Positions 45,786-54,422 of a DNA stretch of 64,000 nt are shown here, piece after piece. The notes below the pieces were generated by a model, which ran no database searches, had not been told where the DNA came from, and saw only the letters and a list, made by a program, of their open reading frames with translations. How positions within the stretch are numbered: the stretch's first letter is position 1; each line of letters starts with the position of its first letter. The translations under genes were made by a program, and so were the position numbers. The stretch comes from Danxiaibacter sp048498555 (lineage in GTDB: Bacteria > Bacteroidota > Bacteroidia > Chitinophagales > Chitinophagaceae): the NCBI GenBank assembly GCA_048498555.1, contig JBEHXT010000005.1, positions 248,001 to 312,000 on the forward strand. Reading direction: 5' to 3'.

Positions 45786-46346
45786 AAGCAGCGATTTAAT
45801 TAAAAAATAGATGTTTTGAAGAACGTTGGTTTACCGGGTTCAAATCACACATAGAGGAATGGTTTAAAGTCTTTACGCAGTCTCAATAGTGTTTGTATAA
45901 CGGTACAAAAAAGCGGCCATTAATGAACCCGCTGTAAAAGTGTTGCGTTAACTACATTAGGCATCGCAACGGAGTAATTTGCTGCACACTTCTGGGGGTA
46001 ATTTTCAACAATTAATATTAAATTATTATCCAGGATTATATTGATGTTGCAGCCTTTCTTTCATCCTGTAAAAAAAATGTGCTTACCACATAGCAATGAA
46101 GGCTGAAAGTCAGCTACAGCAACTCAACCAAGGGATTTATTCTGTTCTTTAAGTTAGGATAATTTATGCATTCAACCGCGTTTTACAGGCAAAAAAAAAC
46201 GGGCTTTTTTTAGACTCTTTTTTGTGTAAACAAATTGAATTCTTCTTTGTATTGAGCAAGAATGCTTTTTGCAAGATTAATGCATGCGATTGCAGGTAAC
46301 CTACAATAAAACACTCTTTCTTAAATACACAATATTAGCATCAATA
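45786..46346. other. Gap between lipoprotein 2 and plsC
   Basis: About 560 bp upstream of lipoprotein 2 (minus strand) and downstream of plsC. It holds A9/T7 runs around CGGGC near 46191-46211, a weak terminator-like hairpin. No gene, RNA or heptad array was recognised. Confidence 0.45.
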
Positions 46347-47093
46347 TTATACGACTGTTTCCTTAACAAGTTCCCTTTTAATTACGTCCTCTGCTTCAGC
46401 AATAATAGTCTCTTTTTCTTTTCCATTATTATTAATTGGTGGGAGGACGATCCAGTTAAGATGTTCACCGAACGACATAGGAAATGTTCCCCAACGTTGT
46501 AGTTTCCATACATTTTTTATAGCTATCGGAACAATTAATGCATCCGGCATCTTCTTCATTAAAATATTCACACCACCAGCCGCAAAGCGTTTTATTGTTC
46601 CATCTTTTGACCTTGTTCCTTCCGGAAAAATTACAGCACTGTAGTTGTGATCTGCCGTCAGCTTTGCAAGCCTTGCTATTTCTGTAATGGCTTGCTTTGG
46701 ATCATTACGATCAATCAATGCCGCACCACTACAACGAAGATTGTAAGACACACTGGGAATGCCTTTACTCAGCTCTATTTTCGATACAAACTTCGGCGTG
46801 TATTTACGCAAAAACCATATAATGCCAATAATATCATACATGCCCTGATGATTCGCAATAAAGATAATAGGCTTGTCTGCAGGAGGTGTGAATTTGAATG
46901 TTACACTTATTCGTGTTCCCAGGATTAATAGGTTATATAAAAGAAGGAAGTTGAGAACGTCTACTGCCTTTTTTTGTGCATTCTTTCCAAACACATGATA
47001 AGCGATTATTTGCACGGGATGAAAAATACAAAGGAGAACGCCAAATAACAGATAAAATAACGGGGTTAAAAAGTATCCAATGATCTTCTTCAT
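46347..47093 (-). CDS. plsC: 1-acyl-sn-glycerol-3-phosphate acyltransferase
   Basis: A 248-residue PlsC-type acyltransferase that makes phosphatidic acid at the inner membrane. It has the catalytic HX4D motif (NHQGMYD), the conserved FPEGTRSKDG and a downstream IVPIAIKN block, plus N-terminal hydrophobic segments. It lies 276 bp downstream of atpA on the same strand, but a terminator-like hairpin (47325-47348) separates them, so it is probably its own unit. Confidence 0.9.
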   Translation of the reverse strand: MKKIIGYFLTPLFYLLFGVLLCIFHPVQIIAYHVFGKNAQKKAVDVLNFLLLYNLLILGTRISVTFKFTPPADKPIIFIANHQGMYDIIGIIWFLRKYTPKFVSKIELSKGIPSVSYNLRCSGAALIDRNDPKQAITEIARLAKLTADHNYSAVIFPEGTRSKDGTIKRFAAGGVNILMKKMPDALIVPIAIKNVWKLQRWGTFPMSFGEHLNWIVLPPINNNGKEKETIIAEAEDVIKRELVKETVV

Positions 47094-47324
47094 TCATGAT
47101 GGCGATCTTGTTTTTAAGGATTGTCTCTTCGCGGATTATGCACCAAATATGTTTCCGACAGTATTAGCTTGTTGATTCAGCCTCCATGTGGCTTTAGAAC
47201 GATTGACAATTTTCCAGTACAGATCCGGGCAAATGTATAGTCACACTAACCTTTAAACTATGCTTAAACGCATACTTACAGCGTTACCATTAGCTTATGA
47301 TTCAAAAAACCAACAGGCACAAAA

Positions 47325-47348
47325 AAAGCGGCCTTTAAAGACCGCTTT
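47325..47348 (-). terminator. Terminator of the ATP synthase operon
   Basis: AAAGCGG-C-CTTT pairs with AAAG-A-CCGCTTT across 47325-47348 with one mismatch; on the minus strand a T7 run follows. It lies 22 bp past the atpA stop. Confidence 0.75.
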
Positions 47349-47369
47349 CTATATAAAGAATATAAATTC

Positions 47370-48947
47370 TTATTTGTACTGAGGGATAATGCTTTTTGCT
47401 AAATCAACCATTTTGGCGACACCAGCATCAGGCAAATTACCTTTCTTAAATTCAGCAAGAACATCCGGATATTTGTTCTGCATTTCGGTTAAGAAATGAT
47501 CTTCAAAAGCTTTTACGTTTCTAACCTTAACTTCACGAAGAAGACCCTGTGTACCTAAGTAAATGATCGCAACCTGTTTTTCAACGGAGAACGGAGAATA
47601 CTGAGGTTGTTTCAGGATTTCAACGTTGCGTGCACCTTTATCTAATACAAGTTTAGTAGCAGCATCCAAGTCACCACCAAATTTAGAGAAGGCTTCCATC
47701 TCACGGTAAAGCGCCTGGTCAAGTTTCAATGTACCGGCAACTTTTTTCATGGATTTGATCTGAGCGTTACCACCTACACGGCTTACAGAGATACCTACGT
47801 TGATCGCAGGACGGATACCAGCGTTGAACAGGTTACCTTCAAGGAAGATCTGGCCGTCTGTGATAGAGATAACGTTTGTAGGGATGTATGCAGATACGTC
47901 ACCAGCCTGTGTTTCAATAATTGGTAATGCTGTTAAGCTACCACCACCTTTTACCAGGTGTTTGATTGAATCAGGAAGGTCGTTCATGTTTTTAGCAACA
48001 GCATCATTGGCGATTACTTTAGCCGCACGCTCCAATAAACGGGAGTGCAAATAGAATACGTCACCAGGGTAAGCTTCACGTCCCGGAGGCCTTCTTAACA
48101 GAAGAGAAACCTCACGGTAAGCCACCGCTTGTTTAGAAAGATCATCATAAATGATCAATGCAGGGCGGCCGGTATCACGGAAGAACTCGCCAATCGCTGC
48201 ACCAGCAAACGGAGCGTAGAACTGCTGAGGAGCAGGATCGCTCGCAGAAGCCGCAACGATAGTTGTGTAAGCCATTGCGCCGGCATCCTGTAACGTTTTC
48301 ATGATACCTGCAATGGTAGAAGCTTTCTGACCGATCGCAACATATATACAATATACAGGCTTGCCTGCTTCAAAAAATTCTTTCTGATTGATGATGGTAT
48401 CAATTGCGATAGCAGTTTTACCAGTCTGGCGGTCACCGATGATCAACTCACGCTGCCCACGTCCAACCGGAATCATCGCATCAATCGCTTTAATACCAGT
48501 CTGTAAAGGTTCTTTTACCGGCTCACGATAAATTACACCAGGAGCTTTACGTTCCAGGGGCATTTCATACAACTCACCTGTAACAGGTCCTTTACCATCA
48601 ATTGGTGTACCCAGTGTATTAATAACACGTCCCATAAGGCCGTCGCCAACTTTAATAGAGGCGATTTCACCTGTACGGCGAACAGTGTCTCCTTCTTTAA
48701 TACCTGTACCTTCACCCATTAATACCACACCCACGTTGTCCTCTTCAAGGTTAAGGGCAATTGCTTTTACGCCGGTTTCAAATTCAACAAGCTCACCTGC
48801 GCGAACATTGTTCAATCCGTAAACACGGGCAATACCGTCACCTACCTGGAGAATTGTACCAATCTCTTCCAGATTTGCGGTGGCATCGTAATTACTCAGT
48901 TGTTGCCTTAATATCGCTGATATTTCATCCGGCTTAATGTCAACCAT
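47370..48947 (-). CDS. atpA: ATP synthase F1 subunit alpha
   Basis: A 525-residue alpha subunit with the P-loop GDRQTGKTAIAIDT, the beta-alpha interface motif VSRVGGNAQ, and the N-terminal QVGDGIARVYGL barrel. It forms the F1 hexamer with beta and hosts non-catalytic nucleotide sites. It is the last gene of the operon here: no atpG follows, and atpD/atpC are also absent from the window. A terminator lies just downstream. Confidence 0.97.
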   Translation of the reverse strand: MVDIKPDEISAILRQQLSNYDATANLEEIGTILQVGDGIARVYGLNNVRAGELVEFETGVKAIALNLEEDNVGVVLMGEGTGIKEGDTVRRTGEIASIKVGDGLMGRVINTLGTPIDGKGPVTGELYEMPLERKAPGVIYREPVKEPLQTGIKAIDAMIPVGRGQRELIIGDRQTGKTAIAIDTIINQKEFFEAGKPVYCIYVAIGQKASTIAGIMKTLQDAGAMAYTTIVAASASDPAPQQFYAPFAGAAIGEFFRDTGRPALIIYDDLSKQAVAYREVSLLLRRPPGREAYPGDVFYLHSRLLERAAKVIANDAVAKNMNDLPDSIKHLVKGGGSLTALPIIETQAGDVSAYIPTNVISITDGQIFLEGNLFNAGIRPAINVGISVSRVGGNAQIKSMKKVAGTLKLDQALYREMEAFSKFGGDLDAATKLVLDKGARNVEILKQPQYSPFSVEKQVAIIYLGTQGLLREVKVRNVKAFEDHFLTEMQNKYPDVLAEFKKGNLPDAGVAKMVDLAKSIIPQYK

Positions 48948-49033
48948 ATTATTTTTTATTATTTGCCCCCGTTACTACGGGGAAGTTCACCAATTTATTG
49001 TTTCTTATAGATAGAAGCCTGTTCGGCTGTTTA

Positions 49034-49597
49034 TTACCTGATATTGCTTACAAACGTGTTTTCTGAAAACTGTTTTTTAATGTCCTGCAGATCACGTAGT
49101 ACAGATGCATCAACACGGTTATTGTTATAATCCAGTATGAACCCGCCTATTAAGCTAGGATCTACTACTGTTTCAAGATCAATATTGGCGTAGCCGGTTT
49201 CAGCTTTCACCTTATTAACGATTTCGTTTACAACGCTTTCGTTAACTGCCGTTGCGGTAGTCAACTTAACACGGTTGATTCCTTTCAGGCTATTATACTG
49301 TTCAAAAAAAGCATCTATCATTTCAGGAAGGTGGGTCTCACGGCCTTTGTTTACCAATAATTTGATAAACTGAGCTGTAAGGGTATCAATCCTGCCTTTT
49401 GTAACAGCCTCAATGATCGCATTTTTCTTATCGGGACTAACGATTGGGCTACGTAAAACCAGTACAAGATCCCTGTTGGATTTACGAATGGACAAAAACA
49501 CCTGCATGTCTCGATAAACCTCTTCCAGCTTGCCTTGTTCTAAGGCGAGGTCGAGGAGGCTCTTTGCGTATCTTGCTGCTAAACGTGGATTCGGCAT
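49034..49597 (-). CDS. atpH: ATP synthase F1 subunit delta
   Basis: A 187-residue delta subunit that links the F1 head to the b-subunit stalk. It starts PRLAARYAKSLLDLALEQGKLEEVYRDM, typical of the helical N-terminal domain, and has the conserved C-terminal DPSLIGGFILDYNNNRVDASV. It lies 74 bp after atpF and 86 bp before atpA. A CCCCCG...CGGGG hairpin sits in the atpH-atpA gap. Confidence 0.95.
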   Translation of the reverse strand: MPNPRLAARYAKSLLDLALEQGKLEEVYRDMQVFLSIRKSNRDLVLVLRSPIVSPDKKNAIIEAVTKGRIDTLTAQFIKLLVNKGRETHLPEMIDAFFEQYNSLKGINRVKLTTATAVNESVVNEIVNKVKAETGYANIDLETVVDPSLIGGFILDYNNNRVDASVLRDLQDIKKQFSENTFVSNIR

Positions 49598-49671
49598 CTT
49601 ATTTTTTTCTTTGAAGGCCTGTTGTGAATATAATGATCAATTTGATCATCGCATCATTGCGGGCCCGCATT

Positions 49672-50166
49672 TTAATTCAATTTTACTTCCCCAGCTAATT
49701 GCTTAATGTAATTCTCCTGCTCAGCTTTATTGGCTAATTCTTTTCTCAGCACTTTTTCTGCAACTTCTACAACCAGGTTACCCACCTGATTTTTTACCTC
49801 AGCCATAGCAGCATTCTTCTGTTGGTCAATTGCAACACGCGCATCATCCACAATTTTGTTGTATTCGCTTTGAGCTTTAGCTTTTGCCTCAGCAATCATT
49901 TTATCAGCAGTTTCCTTAGCTTCTTTAATCAGCACAGCTCTTTCTTCACGTGCTTTAACCAGCAATGCTTCGTTATCGCTTTGCAACTGAGCCATTTCAG
50001 CTTTTACTTTCTTGGCAGTAGCAATTGATTCCGCAATGTTGGTTTCCCTTTCTTTTAAGCTTTTTAAGATTGGCTTCCAGGCAAACTTCTTTAAAATAAG
50101 CAATACAATGATGAACGCTATGAACGTCCATACGATAATTCCTAAACCAGGTAATAAAAGTTCCAT
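49672..50166 (-). CDS. atpF: ATP synthase Fo subunit b
   Basis: A 164-residue b subunit: one N-terminal membrane segment (about 8-30), then a long charged coiled coil (SLKERETNIAESIATAKKVKAEMAQL and on) forming the peripheral stalk, ending in the delta-binding helix. The gene starts 7 bp from a heptad array pair that fills the gap to atpE, which is unusual inside such a tightly regulated operon. Confidence 0.95.
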   Translation of the reverse strand: MELLLPGLGIIVWTFIAFIIVLLILKKFAWKPILKSLKERETNIAESIATAKKVKAEMAQLQSDNEALLVKAREERAVLIKEAKETADKMIAEAKAKAQSEYNKIVDDARVAIDQQKNAAMAEVKNQVGNLVVEVAEKVLRKELANKAEQENYIKQLAGEVKLN

Positions 50167-50172
50167 ATATGG

Positions 50173-50228
50173 ATTTGATATTTGAAATTTTGAATTTGAA
50201 ATGTAAGATTTGAAATTTGAGATTCACC
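50173..50228. repeat. Heptad array (8 units) between atpE and atpF
   Basis: ATTTGAA-type units in exact 7-bp register, 7 bp before the atpF start. Inverted partner at 50251-50278; together they could form a long AT-rich hairpin in the mRNA. Confidence 0.8.
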
Positions 50229-50250
50229 TAAACCGGTATAAAAATGCTCA

Positions 50251-50278
50251 ATTTCAAATTTCCAATTTCAAATCTCTA
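50251..50278. repeat. Heptad array (4 units), inverted partner
   Basis: ATTTCAA, ATTTCCA-type units. Reverse complement of the 50173-50228 words around a 22-bp core. Confidence 0.8.
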
Positions 50279-50287
50279 ATTAAGAAA

Positions 50288-50322
50288 TACTGCATCCTCC
50301 GCCCTGTGCTTTAGATGCAGTA
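50288..50322 (-). promoter_or_regulatory. Hairpin downstream of atpE
   Basis: TACTGCATC (50288-50296) pairs perfectly with GATGCAGTA (50314-50322). It lies 15 bp past the atpE stop on the minus strand, without a strong T run, and may protect the abundant atpE mRNA segment. Confidence 0.5.
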
Positions 50323-50337
50323 ATCATTTTTTGCGGA

Positions 50338-50586
50338 CTACTTAGCCAATACCGCCAACAGACCTGCGATAACTGCGAAAAGGGCAACACCCTCAATGAA
50401 CGCAGCAGTCAGGATCATGTTACCACGGATATCGTTAGCAGCTTCCGGCTGACGAGCGATAGATTCTACCGCACCTTTACCGATCTGACCGATACCGATA
50501 CCTGCACCAATTGCAGCTAAACCAGCACCAATCGCACCACCCAACTGAGCAGTACCCGCTTCCAATAAAATGTTCATTAAAGACAT
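50338..50586 (-). CDS. atpE: ATP synthase Fo subunit c
   Basis: An 82-residue c subunit with two membrane helices joined by the polar loop ARQPEA. The ion-carrying carboxylate is Glu65 in FIEGVAL. The residue after it is Gly rather than the Ser/Thr needed for a typical sodium site, although Gln34 is kept, so proton coupling is more likely. The glycine-rich GAGIGIGQ of helix 1 is normal. Confidence 0.95.
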   Translation of the reverse strand: MSLMNILLEAGTAQLGGAIGAGLAAIGAGIGIGQIGKGAVESIARQPEAANDIRGNMILTAAFIEGVALFAVIAGLLAVLAK

Positions 50587-50625
50587 ACTGTGTGTTTTTG
50601 AATTAAAAAAGAGTTCAAAATATGT

Positions 50626-51741
50626 TTATGCAAAAATTTCTTCGTTATGATGCCCACCATGCTCATCGTGTCCGTGGCCTGATTCAAATGCCTGGCCGAT
50701 AAACACCGCCGTCAGATTTGTAAATATGAAAGCCTGAATAAAGGCAACCAATATTTCAATCATGTAAATAAACACTGAGAATGCGATAGACACCGGCGTA
50801 AAGCCCCAGCCCGCAACAGTTGACATTTGGCCGAAGATAAATATCAGTGAAACGAAGCTCAGGATTACAATGTGGCCCGCTGTCATGTTCGCAAAAAGAC
50901 GTATCATCAACGCTGCAGGCTTAATAAATATACTCAATAATTCAACTGGAATGAGAATCAACTTAACTAAGAAAGGAACACCGGGAGGCCAGAAGATATG
51001 TCCCCAGAAATGGCCATTTGTGCTTATCAAAATAACTACCAGGGATATAACAGCCAGAATGCCGGTAAACGCGATATTTCCGGTTACGTTTGCTGAACCT
51101 GGAATTAAACCGATGATACTGTTGATTAGGATAAAGAAGAATACCGTTAACAGGTATGGTAAATATTTGTCGTGTTTGCCGCTCAGGTTTGGTTTGGCAA
51201 CATCGTCTCTCACAAAAGTGATCACTGGTTCAATAGCATTCTGGAATCCTGTAGGAGCGTTATCAGAACCGCGAACCTTGTATTTTTTTGCAACGTTCAG
51301 CATGATTACCAATAACAGGATTACGCCTATGAACATCTGAACCACGTTTTTGGTAAGAGAAAGATCATACACTTTCGCTTCTTCATTCACAGAACCATCT
51401 GTATTTACAGCAACGATTTTGTTTTCTTCTAATTTATAGCCTTCATAAGCAGCATGGCCATGTTCAAATTTAGAAGAAGAAAATACAGATAAGCCTCTTT
51501 CAGGAGAATACACTATTATCGGCAAAGGCAAAGTTGCATGAAAGTCGCCCATATCGAAAAAATGGAACTCATGCGAATCTAATACGTGGTGAATAATAGT
51601 TTCTCCGGCATTAAACTCAGCCTCAGCGTGCTCGCCTTCTGTATGAACAGGAGTTTCCTGCGCGTACAGGTTTTGGGTACCGAAGGTAAAAAATACGCCG
51701 AAAGTCAATGCCAGTAAGAGTTTCAAGCTTTTAGAAGCCAT
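50626..51741 (-). CDS. atpB: ATP synthase Fo subunit a
   Basis: A 371-residue a subunit, longer than usual because of a Bacteroidota-type N-terminal extension: a signal peptide (about 1-27, ending NLYAQ) and a His/Glu-rich periplasmic part (about 28-130) before the first membrane helix. The core has the essential arginine region (ALMIRLFANMTAGH) and five helices. The C-terminus is His-rich (GHGHDEHGGHHNE). It heads the operon atpB-E-F-H-A, with a TATCTTTG box at 51768-51761. Confidence 0.93.
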   Translation of the reverse strand: MASKSLKLLLALTFGVFFTFGTQNLYAQETPVHTEGEHAEAEFNAGETIIHHVLDSHEFHFFDMGDFHATLPLPIIVYSPERGLSVFSSSKFEHGHAAYEGYKLEENKIVAVNTDGSVNEEAKVYDLSLTKNVVQMFIGVILLLVIMLNVAKKYKVRGSDNAPTGFQNAIEPVITFVRDDVAKPNLSGKHDKYLPYLLTVFFFILINSIIGLIPGSANVTGNIAFTGILAVISLVVILISTNGHFWGHIFWPPGVPFLVKLILIPVELLSIFIKPAALMIRLFANMTAGHIVILSFVSLIFIFGQMSTVAGWGFTPVSIAFSVFIYMIEILVAFIQAFIFTNLTAVFIGQAFESGHGHDEHGGHHNEEIFA

Positions 51742-51760
51742 ATCTTGGTGAAATTTTGCG

Positions 51761-51768
51761 CAAAGATA
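51761..51768 (-). promoter_or_regulatory. TAnnTTTG -7 box for the atp operon
   Basis: TATCTTTG on the minus strand, 19 bp upstream of the atpB ATG. No TTG at the usual distance. Confidence 0.5.
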
Positions 51769-51992
51769 AGGATGACAGCGCTGAATTGTATAGTATAAGG
51801 CCGGAAATTCGAAAATATTTAGGCTTAAAAGTAGCTTTAAACGGGAATTTCCCGAATTCGGTGCCCGGTGGCCAAATCAAAAGCAAGAATATTAAATTTT
51901 ATAATAAGGCAGCGATGCATGTATTAATAATAGTAATGGAATAAAATCGGTGTTTGAGTACCGGATTTTAGCAGTTTTAAAGACAGTATTTA

Positions 51993-53831
51993 CTATTTTG
52001 CCAGAACAGTTCCCTTTTCTTTTTCAAACTGCATATTGTGCAATTTGCTGTAAAATCCACCGAGCGATATCAGTTCATCATGCGTGCCGATTTCTTTTAT
52101 TACACCCTTATCTAGTACAATAATTTTATCAGCCTTACGGATAGTCGATAACCTGTGCGCGATAACAATTGAGGTTCTATCAGAAATTAATTTCTCAATA
52201 GCTTCCTGAATCAGCATTTCACTTTCTGTATCAATGGAGGAGGTTGCTTCGTCAAGTATCAGAATAGAAGGATCGTATAACAGTGCACGTATAAAAGATA
52301 TCAACTGGCGTTGTCCAAGGCTAAGTGTATTACCTCTCTCCATCACATTATAACTATATCCACCTGGCAGGCTCATAATAAAATCATGAACGCCTATGAG
52401 TTTAGCGGCTTCAATTACTTTCTCTTTGCTAATCTGAGTGTTACGAAGCGTAATGTTATCCAGGATAGATCCTGAAAACAGGAACACATCCTGCAAAACC
52501 ACGCCTATACTGCTTCTCAGCACATCCGTATCGTAGTCTTCAATGTTTACACCGTCAACCTTAATCTCGCCTTTTTGGATATGGTATAACCTGTTCAACA
52601 AGCTAATGATCGAAGTTTTTCCGCTTCCCGTATGGCCAACCAGCGCAACAACTTCACCTGGTTTAACATAGAAGCTGATGTCTTTTAAAACATATTTATC
52701 ATTCACATAAGCGAAAGACACATGATCAAATTCAATAGCGCCCTTTACCGTTGCTGGTGCATAAGTGCCTTGTTTTTGAATATAATCTTCATTATCCAAC
52801 ACCTTGAAAACTCTTTCCGCTGCAATCATGCCCATTTGCAACACGTTAAACTTATCCGCTATCATGCGCAACGGACGGAAAATAAGGTTGAGGTATAAAA
52901 TAAATGCAGTGAGCTTACCTGCAAGGCTAACATCCAGCGGGTAATCCAACGCTCTGCCGGCCAGCCACCACACCAGCAAACCTGTACTAAAAGCTAATAC
53001 AACTTCTACAACAGGAAAGAAAATAGAATAGGCAAAAATGGCCTTGATATTGGCATTGCGGTGATCGCGGTTAATCTTTTTAAACTTGTTGAACTCTCTT
53101 TCCTCCGCCGCAAATGCCTGAATTACATGCATTCCGGTTAAATGTTCCTGCACAAACGCATTTAATGCGGCAACTGCATTACGAACTTTAATAAAGCTTT
53201 TATTTACGCTTTCTTTAAAATAATACGTTGCAATAAGCATCAAAGGAAATGGTATAAGGCTTATCAATGTAAGCCTCCAGTCCGTATAAAACATGACCAC
53301 CAGCGTTACAATAATAGAAAGCAGGTCGGCGATAATCGGCAACAATCCATCGGAAAAAATATCGTTAATACTTTCAATATCATTAATTGTCCTAGTAGTT
53401 AATGTTCCAATGGGTGTATTGTCAAACTGCCGCAAATTTAATCCCAGCACCTTTTTAAACACATTTACCCTGAGGTCTTTTACTACGGACTGTCCAAGCC
53501 ATGCAGTAACAAATGAGAAAAGAAACCGGACAAATGTTTCAAGCAGCAGGAAGAAAATCTGGAAAACAGTAACTGCAATAATAAATTGGGTTGCATCGGT
53601 GTGGTCGCCTTTTAATAAAAGGGCATCCAGCCAGCCAGGAATATTAAAATTCTTGCCGGAAGCTTTGTCTACTGTTAACTGTATCAGATAAGGCCTAACA
53701 GGTGTGAATGCAGCCAGCAGAATTGCCATAACGACGCTACTATAAAAGGCTGACCGGTAAGGCTTTACAAACTGGAATACTCTTCTAAGTACTGAAAAAT
53801 CGAAAATCTTCTTTTTTACTTCTCCACTCAT
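51993..53831 (-). CDS. ABC exporter, multidrug type
   Basis: A 612-residue half-transporter: six membrane segments in about 1-335, then a nucleotide-binding domain with Walker A GHTGSGKTS, signature LSLGQRQL, Walker B ILILDEATSSID and switch IAHRLST. It has the TRTINDIESINDIFSDG segment common to lipid/multidrug exporters that usually act as heterodimers or homodimers. It differs enough from the 22675-24489 exporter to be a separate family member. A TACTTTTG box (53849-53842) is close to the start. Confidence 0.9.
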   Translation of the reverse strand: MSGEVKKKIFDFSVLRRVFQFVKPYRSAFYSSVVMAILLAAFTPVRPYLIQLTVDKASGKNFNIPGWLDALLLKGDHTDATQFIIAVTVFQIFFLLLETFVRFLFSFVTAWLGQSVVKDLRVNVFKKVLGLNLRQFDNTPIGTLTTRTINDIESINDIFSDGLLPIIADLLSIIVTLVVMFYTDWRLTLISLIPFPLMLIATYYFKESVNKSFIKVRNAVAALNAFVQEHLTGMHVIQAFAAEEREFNKFKKINRDHRNANIKAIFAYSIFFPVVEVVLAFSTGLLVWWLAGRALDYPLDVSLAGKLTAFILYLNLIFRPLRMIADKFNVLQMGMIAAERVFKVLDNEDYIQKQGTYAPATVKGAIEFDHVSFAYVNDKYVLKDISFYVKPGEVVALVGHTGSGKTSIISLLNRLYHIQKGEIKVDGVNIEDYDTDVLRSSIGVVLQDVFLFSGSILDNITLRNTQISKEKVIEAAKLIGVHDFIMSLPGGYSYNVMERGNTLSLGQRQLISFIRALLYDPSILILDEATSSIDTESEMLIQEAIEKLISDRTSIVIAHRLSTIRKADKIIVLDKGVIKEIGTHDELISLGGFYSKLHNMQFEKEKGTVLAK

Positions 53832-53862
53832 GATGTAGATGCAAAAGTAGTGAAAAGGAGAG

Positions 53863-53904
53863 AGCTTAAAGCTTAAAGCCCAAAGCCTAAAGCACAGAGC
53901 GGAA
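53863..53904. repeat. Heptad array (6 units)
   Basis: AGCTTAA, AGCCCAA, AGCCTAA-type units in exact 7-bp register, 32 bp upstream of the exporter start. Confidence 0.75.
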
Positions 53905-53986
53905 TAAAGCAGTGAATCGTATGCTATTGGTGAAAAGAAATTGCTATTTGTGAAACAATATTTTTATTGTACTACGACAAAAGTTT

Positions 53987-54014
53987 TAAGCTTTAGGCTT
54001 TAAGCGCTAAGCTC
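53987..54014. repeat. Heptad array (4 units), inverted partner
   Basis: TAAGCTT, TAGGCTT, TAAGCGC, TAAGCTC. Reverse complement in kind of 53863-53904, with an 82-bp core between. Confidence 0.75.
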
Positions 54015-54422
54015 CCTTCTATTCAAAAAACAAAACATATAACAATTTTTTTACTCCTTTCCATTTACGCAAATTGGGGGTAATCCGCAATTTTTTTAAA
54101 AAATTCTTTCTTCACAAATCAATGTGCAATAATCCGTGAAAACTTTTCTAAATTGTGTATAAAGGCAGCTTTTTTGTTGAATAAGCATGGACGATTGTGG
54201 AAACAGCCTTAATAAAAAGTGCATTAATTGTGAAATGAAATAGCTAAATATTAATTGAGAAAAATTTTCTACAACAAAAAAGTAGCTGTTATATTCGCCG
54301 TCCTTTCTCAACGGGATAACATTTCGGAAACGTTGCGATAATATTTTCTTAACACTGGCAGATGGGTAACCCTGAGAGGATTGGTGAACAAATGAGTTTA
54401 CTAACCTGTTGAATTTTTTGTG

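Larger units (their letters stand above)
53832..54419. other. Gap between ABC exporter and dnaB
   Basis: 588 bp with an inverted pair of AGC-type heptad arrays (53863-53904, 53987-54014), then AT-rich sequence to dnaB. No DnaA-box cluster or tRNA was seen, and no gene is called. Confidence 0.55.

Noticed and set aside
51756..51944. 62-codon + strand ORF near atpB
   Set aside because: TTG start over the atp promoter, opposite strand, and not AtpI/AtpZ-like.
53832..54419. Replication origin near dnaB
   Set aside because: No cluster of DnaA boxes was seen; a single TGTGGAA-like word is not enough.
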